Positions 50,808-60,671 of a stretch of DNA of 64,000 nucleotides are shown here, one piece after another. The stretch spans positions 1 through 64,000 of the forward strand of contig NZ_NVQE01000020.1 in NCBI RefSeq assembly GCF_002591975.1, in the 5' to 3' direction. Made by a program: the position numbers and the translations under genes. The DNA comes from Mycobacterium neglectum (GTDB lineage Bacteria; Actinomycetota; Actinomycetes; Mycobacteriales; Mycobacteriaceae). Positions within the stretch are counted from its first letter, which is position 1; each line of letters starts with the position of its first letter. The notes below the pieces were generated by a model. It ran no database searches. It had not been told where the DNA came from and was given only the letters and a program-made list of their open reading frames with translations.

Positions 50808-51857
50808 ATGACCACCGTTTCTGCATATGCCGCCCCGTCGGCGACCGCGCCGCTGACCGAGACCACGATCACCCGTCGCGACGTCGGGCCGCACGATGTG
50901 TCGTTCGAGATCCACTTCGCGGGAATCTGCCACTCCGACATCCACACCGTCAGAGGTGAGTGGGGTGACATCCAGTATCCGTTGGTGCCCGGGCACGAAA
51001 TTGCGGGCATTGTCACCGAGGTCGGCTCCGAGGTCAGCAAGTTCAAGGTGGGCGATCGGGTCGGCGTCGGCTGCTTCGTCGACAGTTGTCGGGAATGCGC
51101 CCAGTGCCGAGCAGGCGAGGAGCAGTACTGCACCAACCCTGGAATGGTGGGCACCTATGGCGGCGTCGGCCGTGACGGCGAGCCAACCCAGGGCGGCTAC
51201 AGCGGCGCGATCGTCGTCGACGAGAACTATGTGTTGAACATCCCCGACAGCCTGCCGCTGGACGCTGCCGCACCGCTGCTGTGCGCAGGCATCACCCTGT
51301 ATTCGCCTCTGCGGCATTGGAATGCAGGGCCCGACACGAGTGTGGCGGTGGTCGGCCTCGGCGGTTTGGGCCACATGGGCGTCAAGCTCGCCCATGCGAT
51401 GGGTGCGAAGGTGACCGTCCTGAGCCAGTCGTTGAAGAAAATGGAGGACGGCCTGCGGCTGGGCGCCGACGAGTACTACGCCACCTCCGACCCGGCGACG
51501 TTCGAGACACTTGCCGACTCGTTCGACCTGATCTTGAACACCGTCTCGGCCAACCTCGACCTGAATGCCTATCTGGGCCTGCTGAAGACCGACGGCACGC
51601 TGGTCGAGCTAGGAATGCCGGAGCATCCGATGTCGGTCATCGCACCGGCTCTGGTCAGGGGGCGACGCCGCCTGGCGGGTTCGATGATCGGCGGCATTGC
51701 CGAAACGCAGGAAATGCTGGATTTCTGCGCCGAGCATGACGTTCGACCCGAAATCGAGGTCATCACACCGGATTACATCAACGAGGCATATCAGCGGGTG
51801 CTGTCCAGCGATGTGCGCTACCGCTTCGTGATCAATACGGAGTCGCTGCGCGGCTAG
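50808..51857 (+). CDS. adhC: NADP-dependent alcohol dehydrogenase (AdhC)
   Basis: Zinc MDR alcohol dehydrogenase reducing aldehydes. Catalytic zinc ligands Cys41 and His63/Glu64 ([18 protein letters not shown]), structural zinc cysteines 94, 97, 100 and 108, Rossmann motif [13 protein letters not shown]. Matches the cinnamyl/AdhC subgroup with NADP preference (Ser after the Rossmann strand: LSQSLKK). 349 aa. Neighbour of fecB as in M. tuberculosis. Confidence 0.95.
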   Translation: MTTVSAYAAPSATAPLTETTITRRDVGPHDVSFEIHFAGICHSDIHTVRGEWGDIQYPLVPGHEIAGIVTEVGSEVSKFKVGDRVGVGCFVDSCRECAQCRAGEEQYCTNPGMVGTYGGVGRDGEPTQGGYSGAIVVDENYVLNIPDSLPLDAAAPLLCAGITLYSPLRHWNAGPDTSVAVVGLGGLGHMGVKLAHAMGAKVTVLSQSLKKMEDGLRLGADEYYATSDPATFETLADSFDLILNTVSANLDLNAYLGLLKTDGTLVELGMPEHPMSVIAPALVRGRRRLAGSMIGGIAETQEMLDFCAEHDVRPEIEVITPDYINEAYQRVLSSDVRYRFVINTESLRG

Positions 51858-51951
51858 CCCTCGGCGTCAGCCCGGACGAGCGCACGCGGCGGCCAAGGAC
51901 GTCCGCTTCAGGTTGACGTAACGTACGCCGTCGGCCGAGCGAAAATCATTC

Positions 51952-53570
<1,619 letters not shown>

Positions 53571-53618
53571 TCACCTGGTCTTCTATGACTTGGCTATAGA
53601 GCTGCTATAGCGCCCTCA

Positions 53619-53666
53619 ACACTACAACTGGGGTCCGACGAAGCAGCGCTATACGAGATGTTGTGT
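53619..53666. promoter_or_regulatory. Pair of NrdR-type boxes upstream of nrdF2
   Basis: Box 1 ACACTACAACTGGGGT (53619-53634) and box 2 ATACGAGATGTTGTGT (53651-53666), 32 bases start to start, about three helical turns. On the minus strand box 2 reads ACACAACATCTCGTAT. The same two boxes, same spacing, precede nrdH. Minus-strand TAGTGT in box 1 could be the -10. Confidence 0.8.
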
Positions 53667-53683
53667 TTGGCGTGTCGCGCAAA

Positions 53684-55205
53684 CTAGACAGCTACGCGGC
53701 TGCTCGCCTTGAGGAAGTTGTACTCGGACGCGTCGAACCTGCGGGTCGCCAGCCAGTACTGCCATGTCATCCCGCTCCATAGCGTGCGGTTGACGCCGTG
53801 CTCGTCCATGTACCAGCTGCTGCACCCGCCGGTGTTGAAGACCGTGCCGGCGAGGTCGTGCTGCAGCTCCCTGTTGTACGCGTCCTGGGCGGCGCGGGTC
53901 GGCGCCAGCGCCTGAGCGCCCTTCTTGTCGACAGCGGCGATCGCGTGGGCGGCGTAGCGAATCTGGGACTCGATCATGAACACCACGGAGTTGTGGCCCA
54001 GCGCGGTGTTCGGGCCGAGCAGGAAGAACAAATTCGGCATGTCGGCGATCGTGATACCGCGCAGGGCAGCCATCCCCTCACGGTTCCACCGGTCGATCAG
54101 GTCTTCGCCGTCGTAGCCCTTGATGTCGACATAGGTGTAGGAATCGGTGACATGGAAGCCGGTGGCGCACACCACGACATCGGCCTCGCGCTCGGTGCCG
54201 TCAGCAGCGACGATGCCGGTGGGGGGTGAACCGTGCGATGCCATCGGTGATGACCTCGGTCTTCGGATTCGCGATGCCGCGGTAGTAGCTGTCGGAGTTC
54301 AGGATCCGTTTGCAACCGGCCTTGTAATTCGGGACCAGCTTCTTGCGCAGCTCCCGATCCTTGATCGACCGGTTGATGTTCCACTTGCCCGCCAGCTCAC
54401 CGAGTTTGAGCAGGCGCGGTTGTTTGGTCATCGCGAATCCGACGACCTCGTGCAGCCAGTAAATTCCCGCCCGCATCGCCGCGCGCGTGCCCGGCACGTA
54501 GGTGAACGTCTTCCGCATCCACTCCGGGATCGGGTTGTTGGGTCGCGGCATCACCCATGCCGGGGTGCGCTGGTAAAGCTGAAGCTCCGCAACGTCTTTC
54601 ACGATCTCGGGCACGATCTGGATGGCGCTCGCCCCGGTACCGATCACCGCGACGCGCTTTCCGGTCAGATCGACGCTGTGATCCCACTCCGCGGAATGGA
54701 ACACCGCGCCCTTGAACTCGTCGAGCCCTTCGAACTCCGGGATCAGCGGGATGTGCAGTCCCCCTGCGCCGGAGATGAGGAACTGCGCGACGAACTCGCG
54801 GCCGTCTTTCGTAAAGGCGTGCCAACGCATTTCGTCGTTGTCCCAGTGCGCCCGGTCGACGTGTGAGTTGAACTGGATGTAGCGTCGCAGCCCGTACTTC
54901 GCCGTCACTCCCTGCAGGTAATCCTGGATTTCCGGCTGGAACGACCACATGTGCGTCCAGTCGGGCTTGGGCTCGAACGAGAACGAGTACATGTGCGAGG
55001 GGATGTCGCAGGCGCAACCGGGATAGGTGTTGTCGCGCCAGGTGCCGCCGATGTCGTCGGCCTTCTCCAGAATCACGAAGTCGACGTTCTGTTGCTGCAG
55101 CGCGATGCCCATCCCGAGCCCGGAGAACCCCGAGCCGATGATGAGTGCGCGGGTGTGCACCGGTTTGGCGACCGTGGTCTCGGGCGCGTGCTCGACAACC
55201 GTCAT
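53684..55205 (-). pseudogene. Flavin-containing (Baeyer-Villiger type) monooxygenase, frameshifted
   Basis: Two reading frames together make one FAD monooxygenase like M. tuberculosis Rv3049c (55205-54201, then 54244-53684). First half: LIIGSGFSGLGMGIALQ FAD site, GGTWRDNTYPGCACDIPSH, VAVIGTGASAIQI. Second half: DVVVCATGFHVTDSYTYV, LLGPNTALGHNS. The break is a run of six G at 54221-54226 (plus strand); five would restore the frame as FTPTGIVAADG. Start ATG 55205 has a GGGAGA ribosome-binding site. A real pseudogene, phase variation or a sequencing error are all possible. Confidence 0.88.
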
Positions 55206-55350
55206 GATTCGATCTCCCCTGGCTTCGTTGTGGGCCCATTTCCTGGGAACGCCGGTACCGGATACTTTAGTCAGTGTCCGCATTGCGGCCCAGGGTGTCA
55301 ACGCACGGGACAGGCCAGGAGTTGCGCCGGGCGGCTAGGCGTGGGCCAAA

Positions 55351-56091
55351 TCAGGCGACTGGTTGCTGACGACGGACAGCGGTGTGGATCGGCTGATCGG
55401 TATCGATCTGGATGCTCAGCAGTTCGGCAGTCCCGTTGATGGCGCCCACCATGATCGTCGTCATATGTGCGATGAACTTGTCCGCAGGCATCCGCCGGGG
55501 GCTGTCGTCGTCGGCGCCCAGCCACCAGTCCGTCGCCGACGCCGCGGTCCCGAAGATCGCGAACGCCGCCAGTTCGAACGCTTCCGGTTCCGGCGCGAGG
55601 TCTTCGAGTTGGGTGCTGATCATGTCGGCGATGGCGAGGGTGATCTCGCTGCCCTTATTGACGGTCGTCATCGCCGCCGCGGACTGGTCGGCGAACCGAC
55701 CCTGCAGCAGGAACCGCACCACGTTCGGATGCTGATTGACGAGCTCCACATAGTGCTCGACACCGCGGCCGACGATCTGGCGCGCGGAGTCGGTCTGGAC
55801 GTTGACCGACGGGATGATCGCCGCCCACAACATGTCGCGCATCCGCTGACCGATCTCGGAGAACATGTCGGACTTGTCGGCGAAGTGTCGGTAGATCTTG
55901 GGCTTGGCGGTTCCGGCCTCTTCGGCGATCTCACGCACGCTGACATTGGGGCCCAGACGGTCGATTGCACGGAAGGCAGCGTCGACGATTTCCGAGCGCA
56001 CCTTCTTGCGATGCTCGCGCCAGCGCTCACTCCGGGCGTCCACCTTGACACCCGGCTCAGCGCTGGAATGTGTTCTGGACCCTCGTCGCAC
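55351..56091 (-). CDS. TetR-family regulator (Rv3050c-like)
   Basis: A 246-aa TetR regulator. The helix-turn-helix is SVREIAEEAGTAKPKIYRHFADKSDMFSEIGQRM, with FRAIDRLGPN ahead and a large helical ligand domain after it. GTG 56091 is used, equal in length to M. tuberculosis Rv3050c; a longer frame adds 19 unlikely residues. It lies 145 bases before the monooxygenase gene on the same strand and divergent from a geranylgeranyl reductase, with two palindromes between, so either may be its target. Confidence 0.9.
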   Translation of the reverse strand: MRRGSRTHSSAEPGVKVDARSERWREHRKKVRSEIVDAAFRAIDRLGPNVSVREIAEEAGTAKPKIYRHFADKSDMFSEIGQRMRDMLWAAIIPSVNVQTDSARQIVGRGVEHYVELVNQHPNVVRFLLQGRFADQSAAAMTTVNKGSEITLAIADMISTQLEDLAPEPEAFELAAFAIFGTAASATDWWLGADDDSPRRMPADKFIAHMTTIMVGAINGTAELLSIQIDTDQPIHTAVRRQQPVA

Positions 56092-56129
56092 CCGATCACT
56101 GTACCGCCCGGACACCGCTGACCTGCTCA

Positions 56130-56186
56130 GACCAGAGCTGGTCCGCAATGATTACCGATGTATTAGGGCATTTCTCTCAATGAGAG
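56130..56186. promoter_or_regulatory. Two palindromes between TetR gene and geranylgeranyl reductase
   Basis: GACCAGAGCTGGTC (56130-56143, arms of 6) and CTCTCAATGAGAG (56174-56186, arms of 6 with a single centre base). Both lie in the divergent interval 56092-56242 and are candidate TetR operators. Confidence 0.5.
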
Positions 56187-56242
56187 GGGTGGCCCCAGTT
56201 TGGGTACTATCTCTGCGACAGCTGATCGGAGAGACGAGGACG

Positions 56243-57430
56243 ATGACGCAGCGATACGACCTGATCATTGCAGGTGGCGGGCCTTCTGGCGCCGCGGCCG
56301 CGTGGCAGGCCGCGCAGACGGGCGCCAAGGTAGTTGTCCTGGACAAGGCCGAATTCCCCCGCGCCAAACCCTGCGGCGACGGGCTCACCGCACGGGCCGT
56401 CAGCTACCTGCAAAAGATGGGCCTGGCCGACGAGGTGGCCACCTACCACCGGGTCAATCGGGTGACGGTGTTCAGCCCCTCGCAGTGGGAACTGTCCTTC
56501 CCCAAGCGCCCCGGCATGCCCGACCACGGGCACACCGTCAGTCGCGAGCACCTGGACACCGTGTTGCTCAAGCACGCGGAGTCGGCAGGCGCTGAGGTCC
56601 GCCAGAGCGCCGAGGTGACGGGCCCCGAGCTCGACGCCAGCGGCCGCGTCGTCGGCGTGACGCTCAAAGGTGGCGAGAAGGTGTACGGCGACGCCGTCAT
56701 CGCGGCCGACGGCGCGTACTCCCCGATCAAGCGAGCGTTGAAGATCGACTCCGAGTACAACGGCTACCAAGCCATTGCGATCCGGTCTGAGATGCACGCC
56801 AACCGGGCGGACTCCGACAGTCTCGACATCTACCTGAAGCTGGCTTTCGAGGGCGACCAGTTACCCGGCTATGGCTGGGTGTTCCCGATGGGCAACGGGA
56901 TTTTCAACATCGGCCTCGGCTATGTGAACAGCTACAAGAACTGGCAGTCGATCAACGCCACCCAATTCCTCGGCGAGTTCCTGCGCACGCTGCCTGCCGA
57001 CTGGGAACTGCCGCCGATCGAGGAACTGAAGAAGAACAAGAGCGTGCGGGCGTGGCGGCTGCCGATGGGCTTCACCGCATGGCCGCCGTGGCGGCCCGGC
57101 GTCCTGTTCACCGGCGACTCGCTGGGTGCAGGCAAGCCCGCGTCCGGTGCAGGTATCTCCAAGGCGCTCGAAAGCGGTCTCGCCGCAGGCGAATGCGCGA
57201 TCGCGGCGCTGCAGAACGGCGGCCCCGACGACTTCACCAACTACGCCCAGCGCATGGAGGAGGCGTGGGGTCGCGAGTACCGCCGCGGCCGCTACTTCCA
57301 CAAGCTGCTTGGACAGCCGCGACTGGCCAATGCCGGGGTGAAGCTCATCGACAACGCCGCGTTCCGCGACCGGATGCTCAAGGCGCTGTACAAGAAGGCC
57401 CAAGGGCCGCAGCACACCATCAAGAAGTAG
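56243..57430 (+). CDS. Geranylgeranyl reductase family FAD oxidoreductase
   Basis: Flavoprotein of the geranylgeranyl reductase (CHL_P/MenJ) family, hydrogenating isoprenoid double bonds. FAD motif GGGPSGAAAAW (11-21), KPCGDGLTARAV, and the family PxxYxWxFP motif as LPGYGWVFPMGNG (about 206-218), then VLFTGDSLGAGKPASGAGISKALESG. 395 aa. MenJ of M. tuberculosis is a known member; whether this one acts on menaquinone or another polyprenyl is not shown. Divergent from TetR. Confidence 0.9.
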   Translation: MTQRYDLIIAGGGPSGAAAAWQAAQTGAKVVVLDKAEFPRAKPCGDGLTARAVSYLQKMGLADEVATYHRVNRVTVFSPSQWELSFPKRPGMPDHGHTVSREHLDTVLLKHAESAGAEVRQSAEVTGPELDASGRVVGVTLKGGEKVYGDAVIAADGAYSPIKRALKIDSEYNGYQAIAIRSEMHANRADSDSLDIYLKLAFEGDQLPGYGWVFPMGNGIFNIGLGYVNSYKNWQSINATQFLGEFLRTLPADWELPPIEELKKNKSVRAWRLPMGFTAWPPWRPGVLFTGDSLGAGKPASGAGISKALESGLAAGECAIAALQNGGPDDFTNYAQRMEEAWGREYRRGRYFHKLLGQPRLANAGVKLIDNAAFRDRMLKALYKKAQGPQHTIKK

Positions 57431-57452
57431 GTCTGCCGAGTGTCCAGTTATG

Positions 57453-57477
57453 CCACGCATTTTCGCGGTTGGCGTGG
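57453..57477. terminator. Hairpin between convergent geranylgeranyl reductase and LysR-effector genes
   Basis: CCACGC (57453-57458) and GCGTGG (57472-57477) around a 13-base loop, in the 74-base gap between two convergent stops. Weak stem and no T-tract. Confidence 0.3.
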
Positions 57478-57504
57478 GACAAGTGGCCAGTCGCCGCCTA
57501 GGGT

Positions 57505-58227
57505 CTAGCGACGACCGCGCTCTGCCCGGCCCGGCTTACGCGTGACCTTTCCCGCGGCGGCGCGGGCGGCCTGCTTGGCGAGGGTCTTCTCCCGCGCGGT
57601 GCGTTTCGGTACCGGCTGCGCCTGCGCGCGCGACGAACCAGCTTTGCGGCCCCGCACAATCCCGATGAACTCCTCGATCAGTGCGGACTGCGGTCCATCC
57701 GCGACGGCGAGCGCGACCGGGCAGGTGGGCGCGTCGGCGATCGGGCGATACGTGAGGTCCTTTCGGTGATGCAGCCGCGCCAGCGACTGCGGGACGATGA
57801 GCACGCCGACCCCCGCTGCGACGAGTTCCATTGCGCTCTCGGTGGTTTCGGGCCGGTGTTCGACTGGCACGCCGGGAGCACCCGCCCAGTCGACGACGTG
57901 GTCGAGTGGCAGCAGTATCGGCTCGTCCTCGAGGTCCGCGGCGGTGAGCTCGTCGGCTGCACTGAGGATGTGGTCGGTCGGCACCACGGCCACTGTGGTT
58001 TCTTCGTACAGCGGGATGACGGCCAGTCCAGACGTGTCAGCCGGCAGCCGGAGCACGACAACGTCGACCACGCCGGTTCGCACTTCGGCGGCCGCATTCG
58101 CCGCGGTGACGGCGCGCAACCGCAGCGGAACGTCGGGGTGCCGCTCCGCCCAGATTCGAGCCCACTTTGCGGGCGTCCCCCCGGGGACGTAACCGAGGGT
58201 GAGCGAGGGCAGCGAGGGCGAAGCCAC
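57505..58227 (-). CDS. LysR substrate-binding domain protein without DNA-binding domain
   Basis: A 240-aa protein that begins directly in a LysR-type periplasmic-binding-fold effector domain (LTLGYVPGGTPAKWARIWAERHPDVPLRLRAVTAANAAAEVRTGVVDVVVLRL, ..., AAGVGVLIVPQSLARLHHR). The usual N-terminal winged helix of about 60 residues is absent, with no remnant upstream. A strongly basic tail (about residues 196-240, rich in Lys/Arg/Ala) is added. GTG 58227 is six bases from a TAACCT -10 hexamer, probably leaderless. It is divergent from DUF5997, only 28 bases away. Confidence 0.88.
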   Translation of the reverse strand: MASPSLPSLTLGYVPGGTPAKWARIWAERHPDVPLRLRAVTAANAAAEVRTGVVDVVVLRLPADTSGLAVIPLYEETTVAVVPTDHILSAADELTAADLEDEPILLPLDHVVDWAGAPGVPVEHRPETTESAMELVAAGVGVLIVPQSLARLHHRKDLTYRPIADAPTCPVALAVADGPQSALIEEFIGIVRGRKAGSSRAQAQPVPKRTAREKTLAKQAARAAAGKVTRKPGRAERGRR

Positions 58228-58233
58228 CGCATC

Positions 58234-58249
58234 AGGTTACCGATACGCT
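58234..58249. promoter_or_regulatory. Back-to-back leaderless promoters of LysR-effector and DUF5997 genes
   Basis: In 28 bases between two divergent starts, TAACCT (58234-58239, minus) lies six bases from GTG 58227 and TACGCT (58244-58249, plus) lies six bases from ATG 58256. Each -10 would place transcription start at its start codon. -35 elements would overlap the opposite gene and are not clear. Confidence 0.5.
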
Positions 58250-58255
58250 TGTGCC

Positions 58256-58642
58256 ATGAGCAGGCCGAACGCGCAGTCCATGAAACCCGCCACGGCGGCG
58301 AAGAAGCTGGACGTGTACCTGCCCGCGACGCCCGCGGCGTTTCAGGACAACCCGATCACCCGTACCGAGCTTGCCGCCCTGCAGGCGGATCCGCCCCAGT
58401 GGCTTGAGGATCTTCGAAAGAACGGGCCCCATCCGAAGAACCTCGTCGCAGCCAAGCTGGGCGTCTCGATCGCCGGCCTCAAGCGGGGCGGCGTCGTGGA
58501 GGCGCTGACCACCGAGCAGATCAATGCGTTGATCGAGGAGAAACCGCCTTGGCTGATCGCCGAACGCGACAGCTACCAAGCGGCGCTGAGCGAGCAGCGA
58601 CGCGTCAAAGCGCTACGTGCGGAAAAGGTCCGCGGGAACTGA
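58256..58642 (+). CDS. DUF5997 family protein
   Basis: A 128-aa actinobacterial protein of the DUF5997 type (AAKKLDVYLPATPAAFQDNPITRTELAALQADPPQWLEDLRKNGPHP). Residues 63-79 (LVAAKLGVSIAGLKRGG) resemble a helix-turn-helix, followed by VVEALTTEQINALIEEKPPWLIAER and a basic tail. No characterised role. Divergent from the LysR effector domain, a pairing I remember as recurrent in Actinobacteria. Probably leaderless. Confidence 0.85.
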   Translation: MSRPNAQSMKPATAAKKLDVYLPATPAAFQDNPITRTELAALQADPPQWLEDLRKNGPHPKNLVAAKLGVSIAGLKRGGVVEALTTEQINALIEEKPPWLIAERDSYQAALSEQRRVKALRAEKVRGN

Positions 58643-58664
58643 GCTGCCGTAGGCGCACTCTGGT

Positions 58665-59006
58665 TTAGCGCGCGACCACCGTCAGCAGCAGGACCGAGTC
58701 CGCCAGCGCGGCGACGTTGTGCCGCTCGTCCGGGATCACTAGATAGTCCCCCGTGACACCCTCGACGTTCGCGGTTGCGGTTGCGAGTCGAATGCGACCG
58801 CGCAGCACCAACAGTGTTGCCTCGCCTGGACTTTCGTGATCATCGAGCCCGTGCCCCTTGGCCAGCGCCAGGATCGTCTGGCGAAGCGCGTGTTCGCGAC
58901 CACCGTAGATCGTGTGCGCGGCCCGACCAGCCCGCGCGGCGGTGGCGACGGCGACCTGTTCGTCACCGATCTCTGACAACGAAATTGCGTCCACGGGATT
59001 CACCAT
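58665..59006 (-). CDS. Cupin domain protein, 113 aa
   Basis: Small single-domain cupin: ALAKGHGLDDHESPGEATLLVLRGRIRLATATANVEGVTGDYLVIPDERHNV. The His/Glu in DDHESPGEA and the final His in DERHNV fit metal ligands. Function is likely metal-dependent sensing or detoxification, unassigned. ATG 59006 begins MVNPVDAISLSEIG and lies 22 bases after the COG2345-type regulator stop, so it is the second gene of an operon. Confidence 0.82.
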   Translation of the reverse strand: MVNPVDAISLSEIGDEQVAVATAARAGRAAHTIYGGREHALRQTILALAKGHGLDDHESPGEATLLVLRGRIRLATATANVEGVTGDYLVIPDERHNVAALADSVLLLTVVAR

Positions 59007-59028
59007 TCTTCCGGTGCGGAGTCGGGAC

Positions 59029-59703
59029 TCAGGTGCCGGGACGCAGCACCAAACTGACTTCGCAAGATCCTGCGCGCGGGTCCGGGGTGACCGCAGCGCG
59101 ATAGTGAGCGCCGATTGCATCGGCATTGAGGTCGATCACTTCTTGGATCAGACCCTGTTGGATGCCGCGGACCACCTCGGGGGCCGTCGCCGCGACCTCG
59201 GCCAGCGGGCAGGTGCAGATCTGAACTGTCACCTCGCCGAAGGAGTCGAGCACCGAGCGCACCTGAAAACCCAACTCGCCCAGTGTCGCGACCACCAGAT
59301 CGGCGATCGTCGTCTGGTCTCGCCTGCGCGCCAGCCGAACTCGGTGTGCCAGATCCGCACCGATGCGCAAGGCTCGTTGCTCGCGCTCCCCCGCTGACCC
59401 GCCGAGATGCGCGGCGAACAGCGCCACGATGTCCGCATAGTCCAGTTTCGGGGCCACCTCGTAGGTGAGCCTCGGACGTCCAGCACGCCCCGCTTTCGTT
59501 CCGCCACCGCGCCGGACGTATCCCTGGTCTTCCAGCGCCGTCAGATGGAACCGCGCTGTGGTGACGTGGATCTGCAGTGTGTCGGCGACATGTTGCGCAT
59601 CGACTGGCCCCGGCGCACGCTGCAGCAGACCGAGCACCTTGCGACGCTGCTGCCCGGCCGCGCGTTCCGACTGTGAGTCGAGATCGTCGTGCTGCACTGC
59701 CAC
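59029..59703 (-). CDS. COG2345-type winged-helix regulator (ArsR/DeoR-like)
   Basis: 224 aa. Winged helix at about residues 18-75 (VDAQHVADTLQIHVTTARFHLTALEDQGYVRRG). The C-terminal half holds cysteines 163, 165 and 214 (ICTCPL and SCEV), in positions reminiscent of SufR-like metal or Fe-S binding regulators, although the SufR spacing is not matched. It is followed by a cupin gene. Ligand unknown. Confidence 0.82.
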   Translation of the reverse strand: MAVQHDDLDSQSERAAGQQRRKVLGLLQRAPGPVDAQHVADTLQIHVTTARFHLTALEDQGYVRRGGGTKAGRAGRPRLTYEVAPKLDYADIVALFAAHLGGSAGEREQRALRIGADLAHRVRLARRRDQTTIADLVVATLGELGFQVRSVLDSFGEVTVQICTCPLAEVAATAPEVVRGIQQGLIQEVIDLNADAIGAHYRAAVTPDPRAGSCEVSLVLRPGT

Positions 59704-59715
59704 ACCCCGACTCTG

Positions 59716-60519
59716 TCACGACACCGGCACGACGCCGACCGCCGAGACCGCGGTCAGCGAGCGCCGATACCGGTGAAAGGTGCGCCGCATACCGATGACG
59801 CGACGTCGGGCGGCGCCACGCACGGCGATGTTCTTGACGATCCGCAACGCACCGACGAATCCTTCGTCGGCCAGCACGCGGGCCGGATTCAGCAGGGCCA
59901 TGGGCGCGTAGTCGACTCTGACGTCCTCGAAGCCGGCATCGGTCAACAACTGCACCCATTCGGCGGCGGTGAGTGGACGGGCGTTGACCTTGATGGACCG
60001 CGCCAGGTCGCGCCGGATGTCGTCCTTGGTCTCCTGGGACATCGAGTCCGGCGTGAGGCCCAATTCGTGGATCACGTAGCGGCCGCCGGGGCGCAGGACG
60101 CGGAACGCTTCGGCGATGATCGCGCGTTTGGCTTTGTCTCCCTGCATGGTCAGCATCGCTTCGCCGACAACGACGTCGGCACTGGCGGTTGGCAGTCCGG
60201 TCACCGCGGCGTCGGCGACGACGACCAGGCCCTGGACGGGTTTCACGACTTCGCGTACGGCTTCGGTCGCCGCGGCCGTGTCGTCGACTCCGACGTAGGA
60301 CCGTGGGTGCAACGCGACGATGTCGCGGGCGGTGCGGCCCAGACCCGGGCCCAGTTCCACCACATCGGCGCCACCGATTCCGGCGGCGGCGAGCATCCGC
60401 GTGGTCATCTCGAGGCCACCGGGACGCAGCACTCGCTTGCCGAGGCGGGCCAATAGCCAGTGCCCCGGCAAGTCGGCATCGGACCGCTCGGCGAGCGGAA
60501 GAGCTTCTCTGCCTGTCAT
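59716..60519 (-). CDS. SAM-dependent methyltransferase
   Basis: Class I methyltransferase, 267 aa: SAM motif ADVVELGPGLGRTARDI, YVGVDDTAAATEAVREVVK, PTASADVVVGEAMLTMQGDKAKRAIIAEAFRVLRPGGRYVIHELGL. This is the pattern of small-molecule (ubiquinone/phosphatidylethanolamine-like) methyltransferases; substrate unknown. ATG 60519 has GAGAGG upstream; TTG 60540 is an alternative. An AT-rich control region precedes it. Separated by 12 bases from the COG2345-type gene downstream on the same strand. Confidence 0.88.
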   Translation of the reverse strand: MTGREALPLAERSDADLPGHWLLARLGKRVLRPGGLEMTTRMLAAAGIGGADVVELGPGLGRTARDIVALHPRSYVGVDDTAAATEAVREVVKPVQGLVVVADAAVTGLPTASADVVVGEAMLTMQGDKAKRAIIAEAFRVLRPGGRYVIHELGLTPDSMSQETKDDIRRDLARSIKVNARPLTAAEWVQLLTDAGFEDVRVDYAPMALLNPARVLADEGFVGALRIVKNIAVRGAARRRVIGMRRTFHRYRRSLTAVSAVGVVPVS

Positions 60520-60539
60520 GGCCGCAACGCCTCTCAACA

Positions 60540-60580
60540 TATGCCGGTTCCTATTTAAAGGATACTTTTCCGGTTAATGT
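60540..60580 (-). promoter_or_regulatory. AT-rich control region before the methyltransferase
   Basis: TCCTATTTAAAGGA has perfect TCCT/AGGA arms around an AT-rich core, flanked by two CCGGTT elements in the same orientation. The AT-rich stretch is unusual in this GC-rich DNA. A MarR/ArsR-type site for the neighbouring COG2345-type regulator is possible but unproven. Confidence 0.4.
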
Positions 60581-60671
60581 AGACGTGGGGCCACGCCGCG
60601 GCAAGACTCACCTCAACGGCGACGCACCGAGTGGCAAGTCATACGACGGAGTTTGGCTTCGATCTAGCGGG

